Origin: Hymenobacter polaris | Lineage (GTDB): Bacteria > Bacteroidota > Bacteroidia > Cytophagales > Hymenobacteraceae | NCBI RefSeq assembly: GCF_012927305.1 | Contig: NZ_JABBGH010000002.1 | Span: 434,001-498,000, forward strand | Reading direction: 5' to 3' | Length of the DNA: 64,000 nt | In this document: positions 53,120 to 61,255 of the stretch, one piece after another | How the letters are laid out: each line of letters opens with the position of its first letter | How positions within the stretch are numbered: position 1 is the first letter of the stretch | Position numbers and translations under genes: made by a program | Notes under the pieces: generated by a model | The model's input: the letters and a program-made list of their open reading frames with translations, nothing else | Told to the model about the DNA's origin: nothing | The model's database searches: none

Positions 53120-54768
53120 CCGATTTTGCGGGCCGTATTAATCACATTCACCGCGTTGAAGCGGGTGGTGGCCGAGCCGTGGCTCACGGCCGAGCTTTGC
53201 GAGGGCTGGCCCTTGCCGTCGTTGAAGGCGCCAAACAGACGGTAGTCGCGCTCATCGCAGCGGTCGGCGCACGAGCCCCAGAACTCCAGCGTGTTGGCCT
53301 GGTAGGCCACGTCTTCGAGGGGCTCGGTAATCTTGCCCTTCTCGATGGCGTAGAACACCTGCCCGCCAAACTGGAAGTTGTAGCGCTGCTGGTCGATGCT
53401 GAACGAGCCGTTGCCCGCGATGTAGATGCCCTTGTCCACGCCAGCCACCAGCTCATCCACGCTCTTATTGGTGGTGCCGGGGCGCAAGCTCACGTTGGGC
53501 ATGCGCTGAAACTGCACGTCCTGCCACGACTGCGAGTAGCAGCAGCCATCCGAATACTGCTGGCCCACGATGTGGGCCTGGTCGCGAATCTTCTCGTAGT
53601 TCACCAGCTTGCCGGCCTTTATCAGGTCCCACTCCTTAGTTTTTACGCCCTCGTCGTCGTAGCCCACGGCCCCTAGGGAGCCCGTCTGCAGCTTGTCGGC
53701 CACGATGTTAACCTGCTGCGAGCCGTAGGGAATGTTCTTGGCTTTCCAGGCCAGGGTGGCGAAGCTGGTGCCGGCGTAGTTGGCCTCGTAGCCTAGCACG
53801 CGGTCCAGCTCCAACGGGTGGCCCACGCTTTCGTGGATGGTCAGGCCCAGGTGGTGGGGGTCGAGCACCAGGTCGTACTTGCCGGGCGTCACGCTCTTGC
53901 AGGTAATCTTCTGCTTGGTTTGCTTGGCGGCCAGGGCGGCATCTTCCAAAATGTCGTAGCTCTGCTTGTAGCCAATCACGTCGGAGCCGGCCGGGCCCAT
54001 CACCTTATCGGCGGCCTTGGGCGTCAGGTACTCGTAGCCCAGGCCCATGGGCGAGCTCATGGCCTGCCGCGAGCGAAACTTACCGCTGGCGCGGTCCACC
54101 ACCGTCACGCCAAACGTGGGGTAGATGCGGTGGATGTCCTGGTCGATGTACGAGCCATCGGTGCTGGCGAAGTACTTCTGCTCGTTGATTTGGAACAGCG
54201 CCGAATTGACGAACGATGCGCCGCCCGCCAGCGCTACGCCGTTGGCATTCAGCAGCAAGTCCACCTTTTCCTTGATGGGCACCTCGAAGGCGTTTTGCTG
54301 AATGGGCGTTTTCCAGCTCACCTCGCCGTAGCCTTTTTGCGGGGCCAGCTGCACGGGCTCCTTCTGCACCTTCGAGTTGGCCTTGGCAATGGCTACCGCC
54401 TGCTGGGCGGTTTTGGCCACGCTGGCGTCGGTCAGGTTGTTGGTAGCCGCGAAGCCCCAGGTGCCGCCCGCAATCACCCGGATGCCGATGCCCTGGGTTT
54501 CGGCGCTGGCAATGTTCTGCACCTGCTTCTCGCGGGTGAAGATGCCCTGGTTGAGCGTGCGCTGAATGCGGATGTCGGCGTAGGTGGCGCCGGCCGCCTT
54601 GGCCGCGTTCAGGGCCACGTCGGCCAGGCGCTTTTTCTGGGCCACGTCCAGGCCCGGCTCCAGCAGCTGGGCGGGGTCTACGAGGTCGCCGGCCAGGGCT
54701 GGGAAGCTAGGCAGCCACAGCGCCCCGGCCCCTAGGCCCGCAAGGGCGGCAAAGTCACGTCTTTTCAC
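53116..54768 (-). CDS. tldD: TldD-like metalloprotease with Tat-like signal (copy 1)
   Basis: A 550-residue protein. The zinc motif HESVGH lies at residues 312-317 in LGLTIHESVGHPLELDR. Other TldD marks are VTVVDRASGKFRSR and AHIVGQQYSDGCCYSQSWQ with the FGGQVFYAIEKGKITEPL block. The N-terminus MKRRDFAALAGLGAGALWL has a twin-arginine (RRDF) followed by a hydrophobic stretch and then a DPAQLLEPGL start of the mature domain, so export by Tat is likely. TldD of E. coli is cytoplasmic, so this is unusual. Close paralogue of 54922-56622. Confidence 0.9.
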   Translation of the reverse strand: MKRRDFAALAGLGAGALWLPSFPALAGDLVDPAQLLEPGLDVAQKKRLADVALNAAKAAGATYADIRIQRTLNQGIFTREKQVQNIASAETQGIGIRVIAGGTWGFAATNNLTDASVAKTAQQAVAIAKANSKVQKEPVQLAPQKGYGEVSWKTPIQQNAFEVPIKEKVDLLLNANGVALAGGASFVNSALFQINEQKYFASTDGSYIDQDIHRIYPTFGVTVVDRASGKFRSRQAMSSPMGLGYEYLTPKAADKVMGPAGSDVIGYKQSYDILEDAALAAKQTKQKITCKSVTPGKYDLVLDPHHLGLTIHESVGHPLELDRVLGYEANYAGTSFATLAWKAKNIPYGSQQVNIVADKLQTGSLGAVGYDDEGVKTKEWDLIKAGKLVNYEKIRDQAHIVGQQYSDGCCYSQSWQDVQFQRMPNVSLRPGTTNKSVDELVAGVDKGIYIAGNGSFSIDQQRYNFQFGGQVFYAIEKGKITEPLEDVAYQANTLEFWGSCADRCDERDYRLFGAFNDGKGQPSQSSAVSHGSATTRFNAVNVINTARKIG

Positions 54769-54813
54769 AGGTTGAAGGGTTTGATTAGAAAAGGTTACTT
54801 ATTGAAAATGAAC

Positions 54814-54902
54814 GTCATGCTGAGTTTTTCGAAGCATCTTTACTGCTTCGTTGCAACGGCTCAAAAGAAGCGGTAGAGATGCTTCGACAAGCTCAGCATG
54901 AC
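54814..54902. repeat. Inverted repeat, family A (degenerate left arm)
   Basis: GTCATGCTGAGTTTTTCGAAGC... at 54814 and the complementary ...GCTTCGACAAGCTCAGCATGAC ending 54902. The left arm has TTTTT where other copies have CTTGC. It lies between the two tldD genes. Confidence 0.85.
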
Positions 54903-54921
54903 CGCCTTTTGGCATGGGTGC

Positions 54922-56622
54922 CTACCCAATCTTGCGGGCCGTGTTAATCACGTTTACCGCATTGAAGCGGGCGGTGCTGCTGCCGTGGCTCACGGCCGAC
55001 ACCTGCGAAGGCTGGCCCTTGCCGTCGAAAAACGAGCCGAACAGGCGGTAATCGCGCGCATCGCACACGGCGGCGCACGAGTTCCAGAACTCCTGGGTGT
55101 TGGCCTGGTAGGCCACGTCGTCCAGCATTTCGGTAATCTTGCCGTTCTCGATGGCGTAGAATACCTGCCCGCCAAACTGGAAGTTATAGCGCTGCGGGTC
55201 AATAGAATACGAGCCGCGCCCGGCAATGTAGATGCCCTTGCTCACGCCCTTAATCAGCTCATCCACCCCTAGGGGCTGGGAGCCCGGCTGCAGGCTCACG
55301 TTGGGCATGCGCTGAAACTGCACCGCGTCCCAGGAGTCGGCGTAGCAGCAGCCGTCGCTGGCTTGCTGGCCCACGATGTGCGCCTGGTCGCGAATCTTCT
55401 CGTAATCCACCAGCTTGCCCTGGTCAATGAGCGTCCACTCCTTGGTTTTCACGCCCTCGTCGTCGTAGCCCACCGCGCCCAGGCTGCCGGGCTGCAGCTT
55501 GTCGGCCACTATCGTCACCTGCTTCGAGCCGTAGGGGATGTTCTTGGCCTTCCACTCCTGCGTGGCGAAGCTGGTGCCGGCGTAGTTGGCCTCGTAGCCC
55601 AGCACGCGGTCCAGCTCCAGGGGGTGGCCCACGCTTTCGTGAATGGTCAGGCCCAGGTGGTTAGGCTCCAGCACCAGGTCGTACTTGCCGGCGGTTACGC
55701 TCTTGGCGCCCATCTTTTGCTTGGCCTGCTGGGCGGCCAGAGCGGCGTCTTCCAAGATGTCGTAGCTCATTTTATAGCCCACCAGGCCGGTGCCGGCGGG
55801 GCCCGCAATCTTGTCGGCGGCCCTAGGGGTCAGGTACTCGTAGCCCAGGCCCATGGGGGCGCTTAGCGCGTCGCGGGTCTTGAACTTGCCCGCCGCCCGG
55901 TCCACCACCGTGGCCGTAAATGTGGGCCAGATGCGGTGAATATCCTGGTCGATGTACGAGCCGTCGGTGCTGGCGAAGTACTTCTGCTCGTTGATTTGGA
56001 ACAGGCTGCTGCTCATGAAGCTGGCGCCGTTGGCGGCGGCCGCGGCGTTGGTGGCCAGCAGCAAGTCCACTTTTTCCTTCACTGGCACCTCAAAGGCGTT
56101 GCGTACGATGGGCGTTTTCCAGCTCACCTCACCGTAGCCCTTTTGCGGAGCCAGCTGCACGGGCTCTTTCTGGATGCGGGCGTTGGCTTTGGCCATGGCC
56201 ACGGCGCGCTGGGCGGTGCGGGCTAGGCTGGCGTCGGTCACGTCGTTGGTGGCCGCGAAGCCCCAAGTGCCCTGGGCAATGACCCGGATGCCGGCCCCGA
56301 AGCTCTCGCCGCTGGCAATGTTCTGCACCTGCTTCTCGCGGGTAAACACGCTTTGGTTGAGGTAGCGGCCGATGCGCACGTCGGCGTAGGTGGCGCCGGC
56401 ACTTTTGGCCGCGTTCAGGGCGGCGTCGGCCAGGCGCTTTTTTTGGGCCACGTCCAGGCCGGGCTCTAGCAGGCGGGCGGGGTCTACGGGCAGGCTGCCA
56501 CCCAGGCCGGGCAGGCTCGGCAGCAGTAGGGCGCCGGCGCCTAGGCCGGTAAGGGTACTAAAGTCGCGTCGGTTCAAAGCAGGCAGGGGAGTTGTAGAAG
56601 CAAGGACAAAGCGGGTAGCCAA
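54922..56622 (-). CDS. tldD: TldD-like metalloprotease with Tat-like signal (copy 2)
   Basis: A 566-residue paralogue of 53116-54768, very similar over most of its length. The zinc motif HESVGH sits in LGLTIHESVGHPLELDR, and the same FGGQVFYAIENGKIT and YQANTQEFWNSC blocks follow. The N-terminus is longer: NRRDFSTLTGLGAGALLL begins near residue 17, again a twin-arginine followed by a hydrophobic stretch. Differences cluster in the loop with ATNAAAAANGASF and in the C-terminal part. It is the first gene of the tldD-tldD-tldE group. Two TldD copies with one TldE suggests two alternative heterodimers. Confidence 0.9.
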   Translation of the reverse strand: MATRFVLASTTPLPALNRRDFSTLTGLGAGALLLPSLPGLGGSLPVDPARLLEPGLDVAQKKRLADAALNAAKSAGATYADVRIGRYLNQSVFTREKQVQNIASGESFGAGIRVIAQGTWGFAATNDVTDASLARTAQRAVAMAKANARIQKEPVQLAPQKGYGEVSWKTPIVRNAFEVPVKEKVDLLLATNAAAAANGASFMSSSLFQINEQKYFASTDGSYIDQDIHRIWPTFTATVVDRAAGKFKTRDALSAPMGLGYEYLTPRAADKIAGPAGTGLVGYKMSYDILEDAALAAQQAKQKMGAKSVTAGKYDLVLEPNHLGLTIHESVGHPLELDRVLGYEANYAGTSFATQEWKAKNIPYGSKQVTIVADKLQPGSLGAVGYDDEGVKTKEWTLIDQGKLVDYEKIRDQAHIVGQQASDGCCYADSWDAVQFQRMPNVSLQPGSQPLGVDELIKGVSKGIYIAGRGSYSIDPQRYNFQFGGQVFYAIENGKITEMLDDVAYQANTQEFWNSCAAVCDARDYRLFGSFFDGKGQPSQVSAVSHGSSTARFNAVNVINTARKIG

Positions 56623-56758
56623 GGGTTGCGGCAGCTAACTTCTTTGCAACTAGCACGATTTAATGGAGCAATATGGTGAAAAATTGATAACGGGCCTAAC
56701 GCAACCCCTGGGCGCGCGGCGCGGTCATGCCCCCAGTACTCCCCTAGCCCCCTCTCTC

Positions 56759-57208
56759 ATGCGAGCAACTCGCTTACTTGCCCTGGCTACTAGCAGCCTG
56801 CTCGCAGCCAATTTTCAATGCCGGTCGGCCGGCGAGGCGCCCTGCCCCGACCAGGAAATTGCGGGCGTCAGCGTGCAGTTTTATCCCTGCATTCCTGACC
56901 GCAGCGGGCAGGAGGCTAAGCTGTTCGTTATCAACTCGCAGCAGGAGTTTGGTGATGCTTTTATATGCTCGTCGTACCGGCCGCGTCCGGCCGTGTTTAG
57001 CGACAGTACCCTGCTGGTGGGCTGGAAAAACTATTGCTGTTGTGGCCACGTCAAGAGCCAAAGCTTGCGCTACGACTGCGCCGCCAACACCTACACCTAC
57101 AAGGTGGAAATAGAACAGGGTGTGTGCGCCGCCGCCTTCCCCGTAGTGAGCCAGCTGCGGGTGCCCAAGCTGCCGGCCGGCGCCAAGGTGGTTATCGACA
57201 TGCAGTAG
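56759..57208 (+). CDS. Small exported Cys-rich protein, possible lipoprotein
   Basis: A 149-residue protein; ATG 56759 is chosen as it gives the signal RATRLLALATSSLLAANFQC, and the upstream frame is not protein-like. The Cys after LAANFQ could be lipidated, although the -3 to -1 residues are unusual. The mature part holds ten or so Cys (APCPDQE, FYPCIPDR, FICSSY, NYCCCGH, YDCAAN, GVCAAAF), which suggests disulfide bonds. It has beta-strand character (VSVQFYPC, TLLVGWKNYCCCG, YTYKVEIEQG). No family was recognised. It stands alone between the divergent tldD group and the convergent LytTR gene. Confidence 0.7.
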   Translation: MRATRLLALATSSLLAANFQCRSAGEAPCPDQEIAGVSVQFYPCIPDRSGQEAKLFVINSQQEFGDAFICSSYRPRPAVFSDSTLLVGWKNYCCCGHVKSQSLRYDCAANTYTYKVEIEQGVCAAAFPVVSQLRVPKLPAGAKVVIDMQ

Positions 57209-57225
57209 CCCTAGGGCCCCGCCGC

Positions 57226-57957
57226 CTAGCCCGGCTCCCGAATCAGGCGGAAGAAGTCGTCGCGGTAGGTTTCGCCCAGCGCAATGCGTTCGGGGCCCAC
57301 GTGCAGGGTGTTGCCATCCACGAGGCGCAGGTGGTGGAGCGAGATAATGAACGATTTGTGCACCCGCACGAAAGGGGGCTGCGGCAGTTGGGCTTCCAGC
57401 TCGCGCAAGGTGAGGTAGGTGACTACGCGCTGCCCCGGCAGCATAATGGACACGTAGTTCTTTAGCCCCTGCACGTAGAGAATATCGGCGTAGTTGAGCT
57501 TGAGGTACTTGTTCTTGCTCTCGCCTTTCACAAACAAGTAGTCGAGGCCTGCCGAAGCTGGCAGCGCCGGGAGCGCGGGCGGCCATAGGGCCACCGGCGG
57601 GGCTACTAAGGCCTGGGCCTTCTGCACGGCGCGCAAAAAGCGGTCGAAGGAAATGGGCTTGAGCAGGTAGTCTACTACGTCGTGCTCGTAGCCGTCGAGG
57701 GCGTACTCGGGGTAGGCGGTGGTGAGCACCACCTTGCAGCGGTTGCCGCAAATTTTGAGGAACTGTAGGCCCGTTAGCTCCGGCATCTGGATATCCAGAA
57801 ACACCAGGTCGGCGCGGCCTTCCTGCACCCAGCGCAGGGCTTCGAGTGGGTCGGTGGTGGTGCCGGCTAGCGCCAGCAGCGTCGGCAGCTTCTGGATGTA
57901 GCTGGCCAGCAGCCGAATAGCGTAGGCCTCATCATCGATGGCAATGCAGCGGAGCAT
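57226..57957 (-). CDS. LytTR-family response regulator (second pair)
   Basis: A 243-residue regulator. ATG 57957 gives the standard start LRCIAIDDEAYAIRLL. The receiver domain has DLVFLDIQMPELTGLQFL (phospho-acceptor Asp), TTAYPEYALDGYEHDVVDYLLKPISFDRFL; the LytTR domain runs from about residue 145 (FVKGESKNKYLKLNYADILYVQGLKNYVSI in pieces) to VRVHKSFIISLHHLRLVDG. It lies 84 bp after the kinase on the same strand. DNA targets unknown; the pair is separate from the one at 6738-8614. Confidence 0.9.
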   Translation of the reverse strand: MLRCIAIDDEAYAIRLLASYIQKLPTLLALAGTTTDPLEALRWVQEGRADLVFLDIQMPELTGLQFLKICGNRCKVVLTTAYPEYALDGYEHDVVDYLLKPISFDRFLRAVQKAQALVAPPVALWPPALPALPASAGLDYLFVKGESKNKYLKLNYADILYVQGLKNYVSIMLPGQRVVTYLTLRELEAQLPQPPFVRVHKSFIISLHHLRLVDGNTLHVGPERIALGETYRDDFFRLIREPG

Positions 57958-58041
57958 GGGGTGAGAGTTGAATGAATGCTTGAAGTACGGTAGGCGGCGC
58001 TGGCCCAAGTGCTGCCTAGGGGCCGGGGGTGGGGTCCCTCC

Positions 58042-59088
58042 TCACAAGCTCAACTCCAACTCGGTGCGGTACGTCTGGCCGTCGTCGTGCACGCGCAGGG
58101 CGTGGCGGCCGGGGTAAAGCAGCGCCAGCCGCCGCCGGATGTTAGGCAGGCCCACGCCGGTGGTGGCATCCTTCTGCTGCTGGCCGATGCGGTTGCAAAC
58201 GGTGAAGCGCAGCTGGGTGGGCGCGGGCAGGGCCAGCACGATGGTCACGGGGCAGTCGGGCCGGTTGATGACCCCGTGCTTGAGAGCATTCTCGACGAGG
58301 GGGATGAGCAGCAGCGCCGCCACTCGCCAGGCCCCTAGGGCAGCCGGGTGCTCGAACTGCACGAAGCACTTATCCTCGAAGCGCAGGCGGTACAGGGCCA
58401 GGTAGTTGTTGAGGTATTCTACCTCGCGGGCCAGGTCTACTTGGCCGTCGGGGCTCTCGTGCAGCAGGTAGCGCATCAGCTCCGAGAGGCGCAGCACGGC
58501 TTCGGCCAGCGCCTCCGACAGGGGGTAAGCCGTAGCGTAGAGGTAGTTAAGGGTATTGTAGAGAAAGTGCGGATTGATTTGGGTGCGCAGGAAAGCCAGT
58601 TCGGCCTGCGTTTTAGCTTGTTCCATGGCTTGCAGCTGCAGCTGGTTTTGCTGCACCTGCTCGCGCACAAAAGCATCGCGCACCAGCACGGCCGCGCCTG
58701 CCAGCACAATGGTTGGCAACAGGAAGTATAGGTTGTCCTGTAAGTAATAAAGCAGCGTAGGGTCGGGGTAGTAGTTGCCAGAACCTAGTAGCAGCCGCAG
58801 TAATACTTCGTCCAGCAGGTAGCGGGTGCCCGCGAATATTAGGGGCGTGCCTAGCAGCCCTAGCACCAGTACCGGCCAGCGCCCCCGCCGCAGGCCGATT
58901 GGAAATAGTAGGTAGCAGTAATAAAATAACGCCACGATGCTTAGCTCAAAAACGAACTGGTGCAGGAGCAGCTTGGGCGGTAATACGCGCTGCTTGGCAC
59001 CGACGCCAATAGCCATAGAAAACAAACGGTAGCTGATAATTAGCACCCAGCCCAGCACTTGGTACAGAACGATGCGGCGGCGGTTCAT
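58042..59088 (-). CDS. LytS-family sensor histidine kinase (second pair)
   Basis: A 348-residue membrane kinase with four hydrophobic segments in the first 140 residues (VLIISYRLFSMAIGVG, SIVALFYYCYLLFPIG, VLVLGLLGTPLIFAG, YFLLPTIVLAGAAVLV). The kinase domain has LQAMEQAKTQAELAFLRTQINPHFLYNTLN with the phospho-acceptor His. The ATPase part is LLIPLVENALKHGVI and GVGLPNIRRRLALLYPG. It is followed by its LytTR regulator; gene order is kinase then regulator, as in the first pair. Signal unknown. Confidence 0.9.
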   Translation of the reverse strand: MNRRRIVLYQVLGWVLIISYRLFSMAIGVGAKQRVLPPKLLLHQFVFELSIVALFYYCYLLFPIGLRRGRWPVLVLGLLGTPLIFAGTRYLLDEVLLRLLLGSGNYYPDPTLLYYLQDNLYFLLPTIVLAGAAVLVRDAFVREQVQQNQLQLQAMEQAKTQAELAFLRTQINPHFLYNTLNYLYATAYPLSEALAEAVLRLSELMRYLLHESPDGQVDLAREVEYLNNYLALYRLRFEDKCFVQFEHPAALGAWRVAALLLIPLVENALKHGVINRPDCPVTIVLALPAPTQLRFTVCNRIGQQQKDATTGVGLPNIRRRLALLYPGRHALRVHDDGQTYRTELELSL

Positions 59089-59113
59089 AACAGCAATAGT
59101 AACTGCTGCCTAG

Positions 59114-59818
59114 CTACGTAAGGCTAGGGCGCGGCACTGCTAGGCCCAACGTAAAAAGGGCGCGGTAAGTCAAGCCCAGGCCCAGCGCCACCAGCACCGT
59201 CCAGCCCGTAACCAGGATGGGCGAGCCCAGCACCCCGTAAGTAGCCAGGAAGCCGCTGGCCAGCAGCGAGTTCATAGCGCCCAAAATAACTACGAAGAGC
59301 ACGGCCGTCGGCAGCAGAAAGAAGCCTAGAAATACCCACGCCCGTCCCCGCGGCGCCAGCGTGGCGTAGGCCCGCACCAGCGGCGGCACCGTGGCCAGCA
59401 GCACCAGCGCCGCCCCTAGGGCCCAGGCCCGGTGGTAAGGCATAAACTTGCTCAGGGCGTACACCTCGTCGTTGCCACCCATAAACACCGCCCCTAGGAT
59501 GCGGGCAAACGGGATGGCCGCAAACACCAGCGCGAAGCCCAGCGACCAGCGCCGCGCCGACTGGCGCGGGCCCAGCAGCCAGAACCCCAGCCACATGAGC
59601 GCGAAGCTGAACAGCGGGCCGGACCAGGTGGCGGCCAGCTGCACCAGCGGGCGGTGGTCGCAGCTGGCGCATAAACTCCAGACGTTGAAGTCGCGGGTGC
59701 CCCAGCAGCCGCACAGCAGCCGGCCCAGACCGGTGTGCACCAGCTCGTGGGCCTCGGAAGCCACGAACAGCAGCGCCCCGAATGCCAGCAGCGAGCGCCA
59801 GGTAAGGGTAATTTTCAT
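59114..59818 (-). CDS. Six-helix membrane protein with HExxH motif (M50-like)
   Basis: A 234-residue protein with about six hydrophobic segments. The first contains SEAHELVHTGLGRLL, an HExxH zinc-protease motif inside the membrane, as in site-2 (M50) proteases. After that comes a Cys-containing loop CGCWGTRDFNVWSLCASC with four Cys. The second M50 motif (N-P-D/G) is not clearly visible, so it may be a divergent intramembrane protease or an inactive relative. It lies 25 bp upstream of the kinase gene on the same strand, and so may be part of the same transcript. Confidence 0.6.
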   Translation of the reverse strand: MKITLTWRSLLAFGALLFVASEAHELVHTGLGRLLCGCWGTRDFNVWSLCASCDHRPLVQLAATWSGPLFSFALMWLGFWLLGPRQSARRWSLGFALVFAAIPFARILGAVFMGGNDEVYALSKFMPYHRAWALGAALVLLATVPPLVRAYATLAPRGRAWVFLGFFLLPTAVLFVVILGAMNSLLASGFLATYGVLGSPILVTGWTVLVALGLGLTYRALFTLGLAVPRPSLT

Positions 59819-59872
59819 GGAAAAGATGGAGGCTAAGCGCCTAGCAGAGCAAAAGTGCTCGCCGCTACTGCC

Positions 59873-59993
59873 GCCCGAAAGTTTATTATCCCAACCTGGC
59901 GGCAGCCGCCCCCAACCCCCGCCGGGCGCGGACGACCCTAGGGGGTGGGCTTGGTGTAAAGCCGAGCCCGGTTGGGATAATAAATTTTTCGGC
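59873..59993. repeat. Inverted repeat between divergent genes
   Basis: TTTATTATCCCAACC (59882-59896) and its complement (59970-59984) are perfect, and CCGAAA/TTTTCGG extends the similarity outward. The loop is GC-rich and 73 bp long. It lies between divergent genes 59818 (minus) and 60043 (plus), so both would read the same arm sequence upstream. Confidence 0.75.
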
Positions 59994-60042
59994 CCCCGGC
60001 AGCACTCGGCACCTTTGCCGCCTCATCTATTACCCTTTTCCC

Positions 60043-60930
60043 ATGTCGCTTACTACACGTTTCTGCGCCTTGCTAGCCCTAGGGCTGCTGGGTTTCGCCC
60101 AGGCCACCGCTGCCCAAACTGCCGCCCCGCTGCCCACCAAAATCAAGGTGTATCTGGTAGGTACCTTTCATTTCGACCCCTCGACCAGCGACGTGCGCAA
60201 AACCAGCCGGGTGGACATGAGTACGCCCGAAAAACAGCGTCAACTAGAAGAACTCACGGATATATTGCGGCAGACGCACGCCGACAAAGTGTTCATTGAG
60301 TGGAAGCAAGCCCAGCAGCGATTTGCTGATAGCACGTATGCTCTGTATCGCAAAGGTCACTTCATGCTAGGTAATAGCGAGCGATACCAGCTAGGTTATC
60401 GCCTGGCCAAAAAATTAAACCTCGCTCGCGTACACTGCGTGGCAGCTGAAGGCACCTTCGACTACGAGGCCGCACGAGCATATGCGCAGCAACACAACCA
60501 GTTGGCCATTCTGAAAGGTGTGCATGATAAGCCACCAGTGGGCGATAGCACCGGTTTGTTGATAGAGAGCCGCCTGGCCGCGATTAAACAGACGCAGGCT
60601 CCGGCGACTACTTATGCGGGTAGAGGCTTGCTATCGGTATTTCAACTGTTGAACTCGCCAGCCATCGACCAAGAGAATATGGATAGCTACCTGTTAGGAT
60701 TTACGCGCGTAGGTAATGGTGCTGCTTATCCGGGTGCCGACTTGGCCGGTGACTTCTTTAAAACAAACGTGCGCATTTATACCAACTTGCTCCGTGCCAT
60801 CGATGTACAACACGACAAAGCGGTTGTGTTGATTATTGGTCAGGGGCACACAGCCTTTCTCAAAAGCATCCTACGTTACAACCCGCTATTTGAAGTAGCC
60901 GAGGTGCTGCCGCTGCTGGAGGCAAAGTAG
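60043..60930 (+). CDS. Exported DUF5694-like protein
   Basis: A 295-residue protein with a signal (FCALLALGLLGFAQATAAQ). The mature part starts KIKVYLVGTFHFDPSTSD, then LTDILRQTHADKVFIEWKQAQQRF, LGYRLAKKLNLARVHCVAAEGTFDYE and a C-terminal VVLIIGQGHTAFLKSILRYNPLFEVAEVLPLL. This is the pattern of DUF5694, related to TraB/erythromycin-esterase-like folds with GTFHF and GxGH ends. Activity unknown. Codon use in this gene is noticeably less GC-rich than in the neighbours, especially in 60200-60900, which suggests recent gain. Confidence 0.75.
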   Translation: MSLTTRFCALLALGLLGFAQATAAQTAAPLPTKIKVYLVGTFHFDPSTSDVRKTSRVDMSTPEKQRQLEELTDILRQTHADKVFIEWKQAQQRFADSTYALYRKGHFMLGNSERYQLGYRLAKKLNLARVHCVAAEGTFDYEAARAYAQQHNQLAILKGVHDKPPVGDSTGLLIESRLAAIKQTQAPATTYAGRGLLSVFQLLNSPAIDQENMDSYLLGFTRVGNGAAYPGADLAGDFFKTNVRIYTNLLRAIDVQHDKAVVLIIGQGHTAFLKSILRYNPLFEVAEVLPLLEAK

Positions 60931-61030
60931 GCCCTAGGGTATCGAGCAAGTAGTTAAAGGTGCCTGGCTAACGGGCTACCAAGAATTATTTACCCACCTA
61001 GCCCACTCGTCTATAAGTACTCATGCACAA

Positions 61031-61163
61031 GTAAACAGGCAGTGTAAACAGGCGGTCATGCTGAGCTTGCCGAAGCATCTTGGCTGGCAGTCCCGCCCCG
61101 GACGAAGCGGTAGAGATGCTTCGACAGGCTCAGCATGACCGCCTGCTTACACTGCCTGTTTAC
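61031..61163. repeat. Nested inverted repeat, family A
   Basis: Arms of 50 bp (61031-61080 and 61114-61163) with three mismatches and a 33-bp loop. The inner part is the family-A unit; the outer part, GTAAACAGGCAGTGTAAACA, is unique to this site and is itself a near-direct repeat. It lies between the convergent DUF5694 gene and the nuclease gene. Confidence 0.92.
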
Positions 61164-61190
61164 TCAATACAAGTAGCTACCTACTCACGC

Positions 61191-61228
61191 AAAAGCGCCC
61201 GCCGGCCGAAGCCAACGGGCGCTTTTTA
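61191..61228. terminator. Terminator before nuclease stop
   Basis: AAAAGCGCCCG...CGGGCGCTTTTT with flanking A/T-tracts, about 28 bp beyond the stop of the minus-strand nuclease gene. Confidence 0.85.
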
Positions 61229-61255
61229 TGGGCAGTACCCCCTAGGGGCAGCTGA

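Noticed and set aside
58018-58034. Family-B inverted repeat
   Set aside because: Only one arm (GGGGCCGGGGGTGGGGT) is present, so it is a half-copy or chance and not annotated separately.
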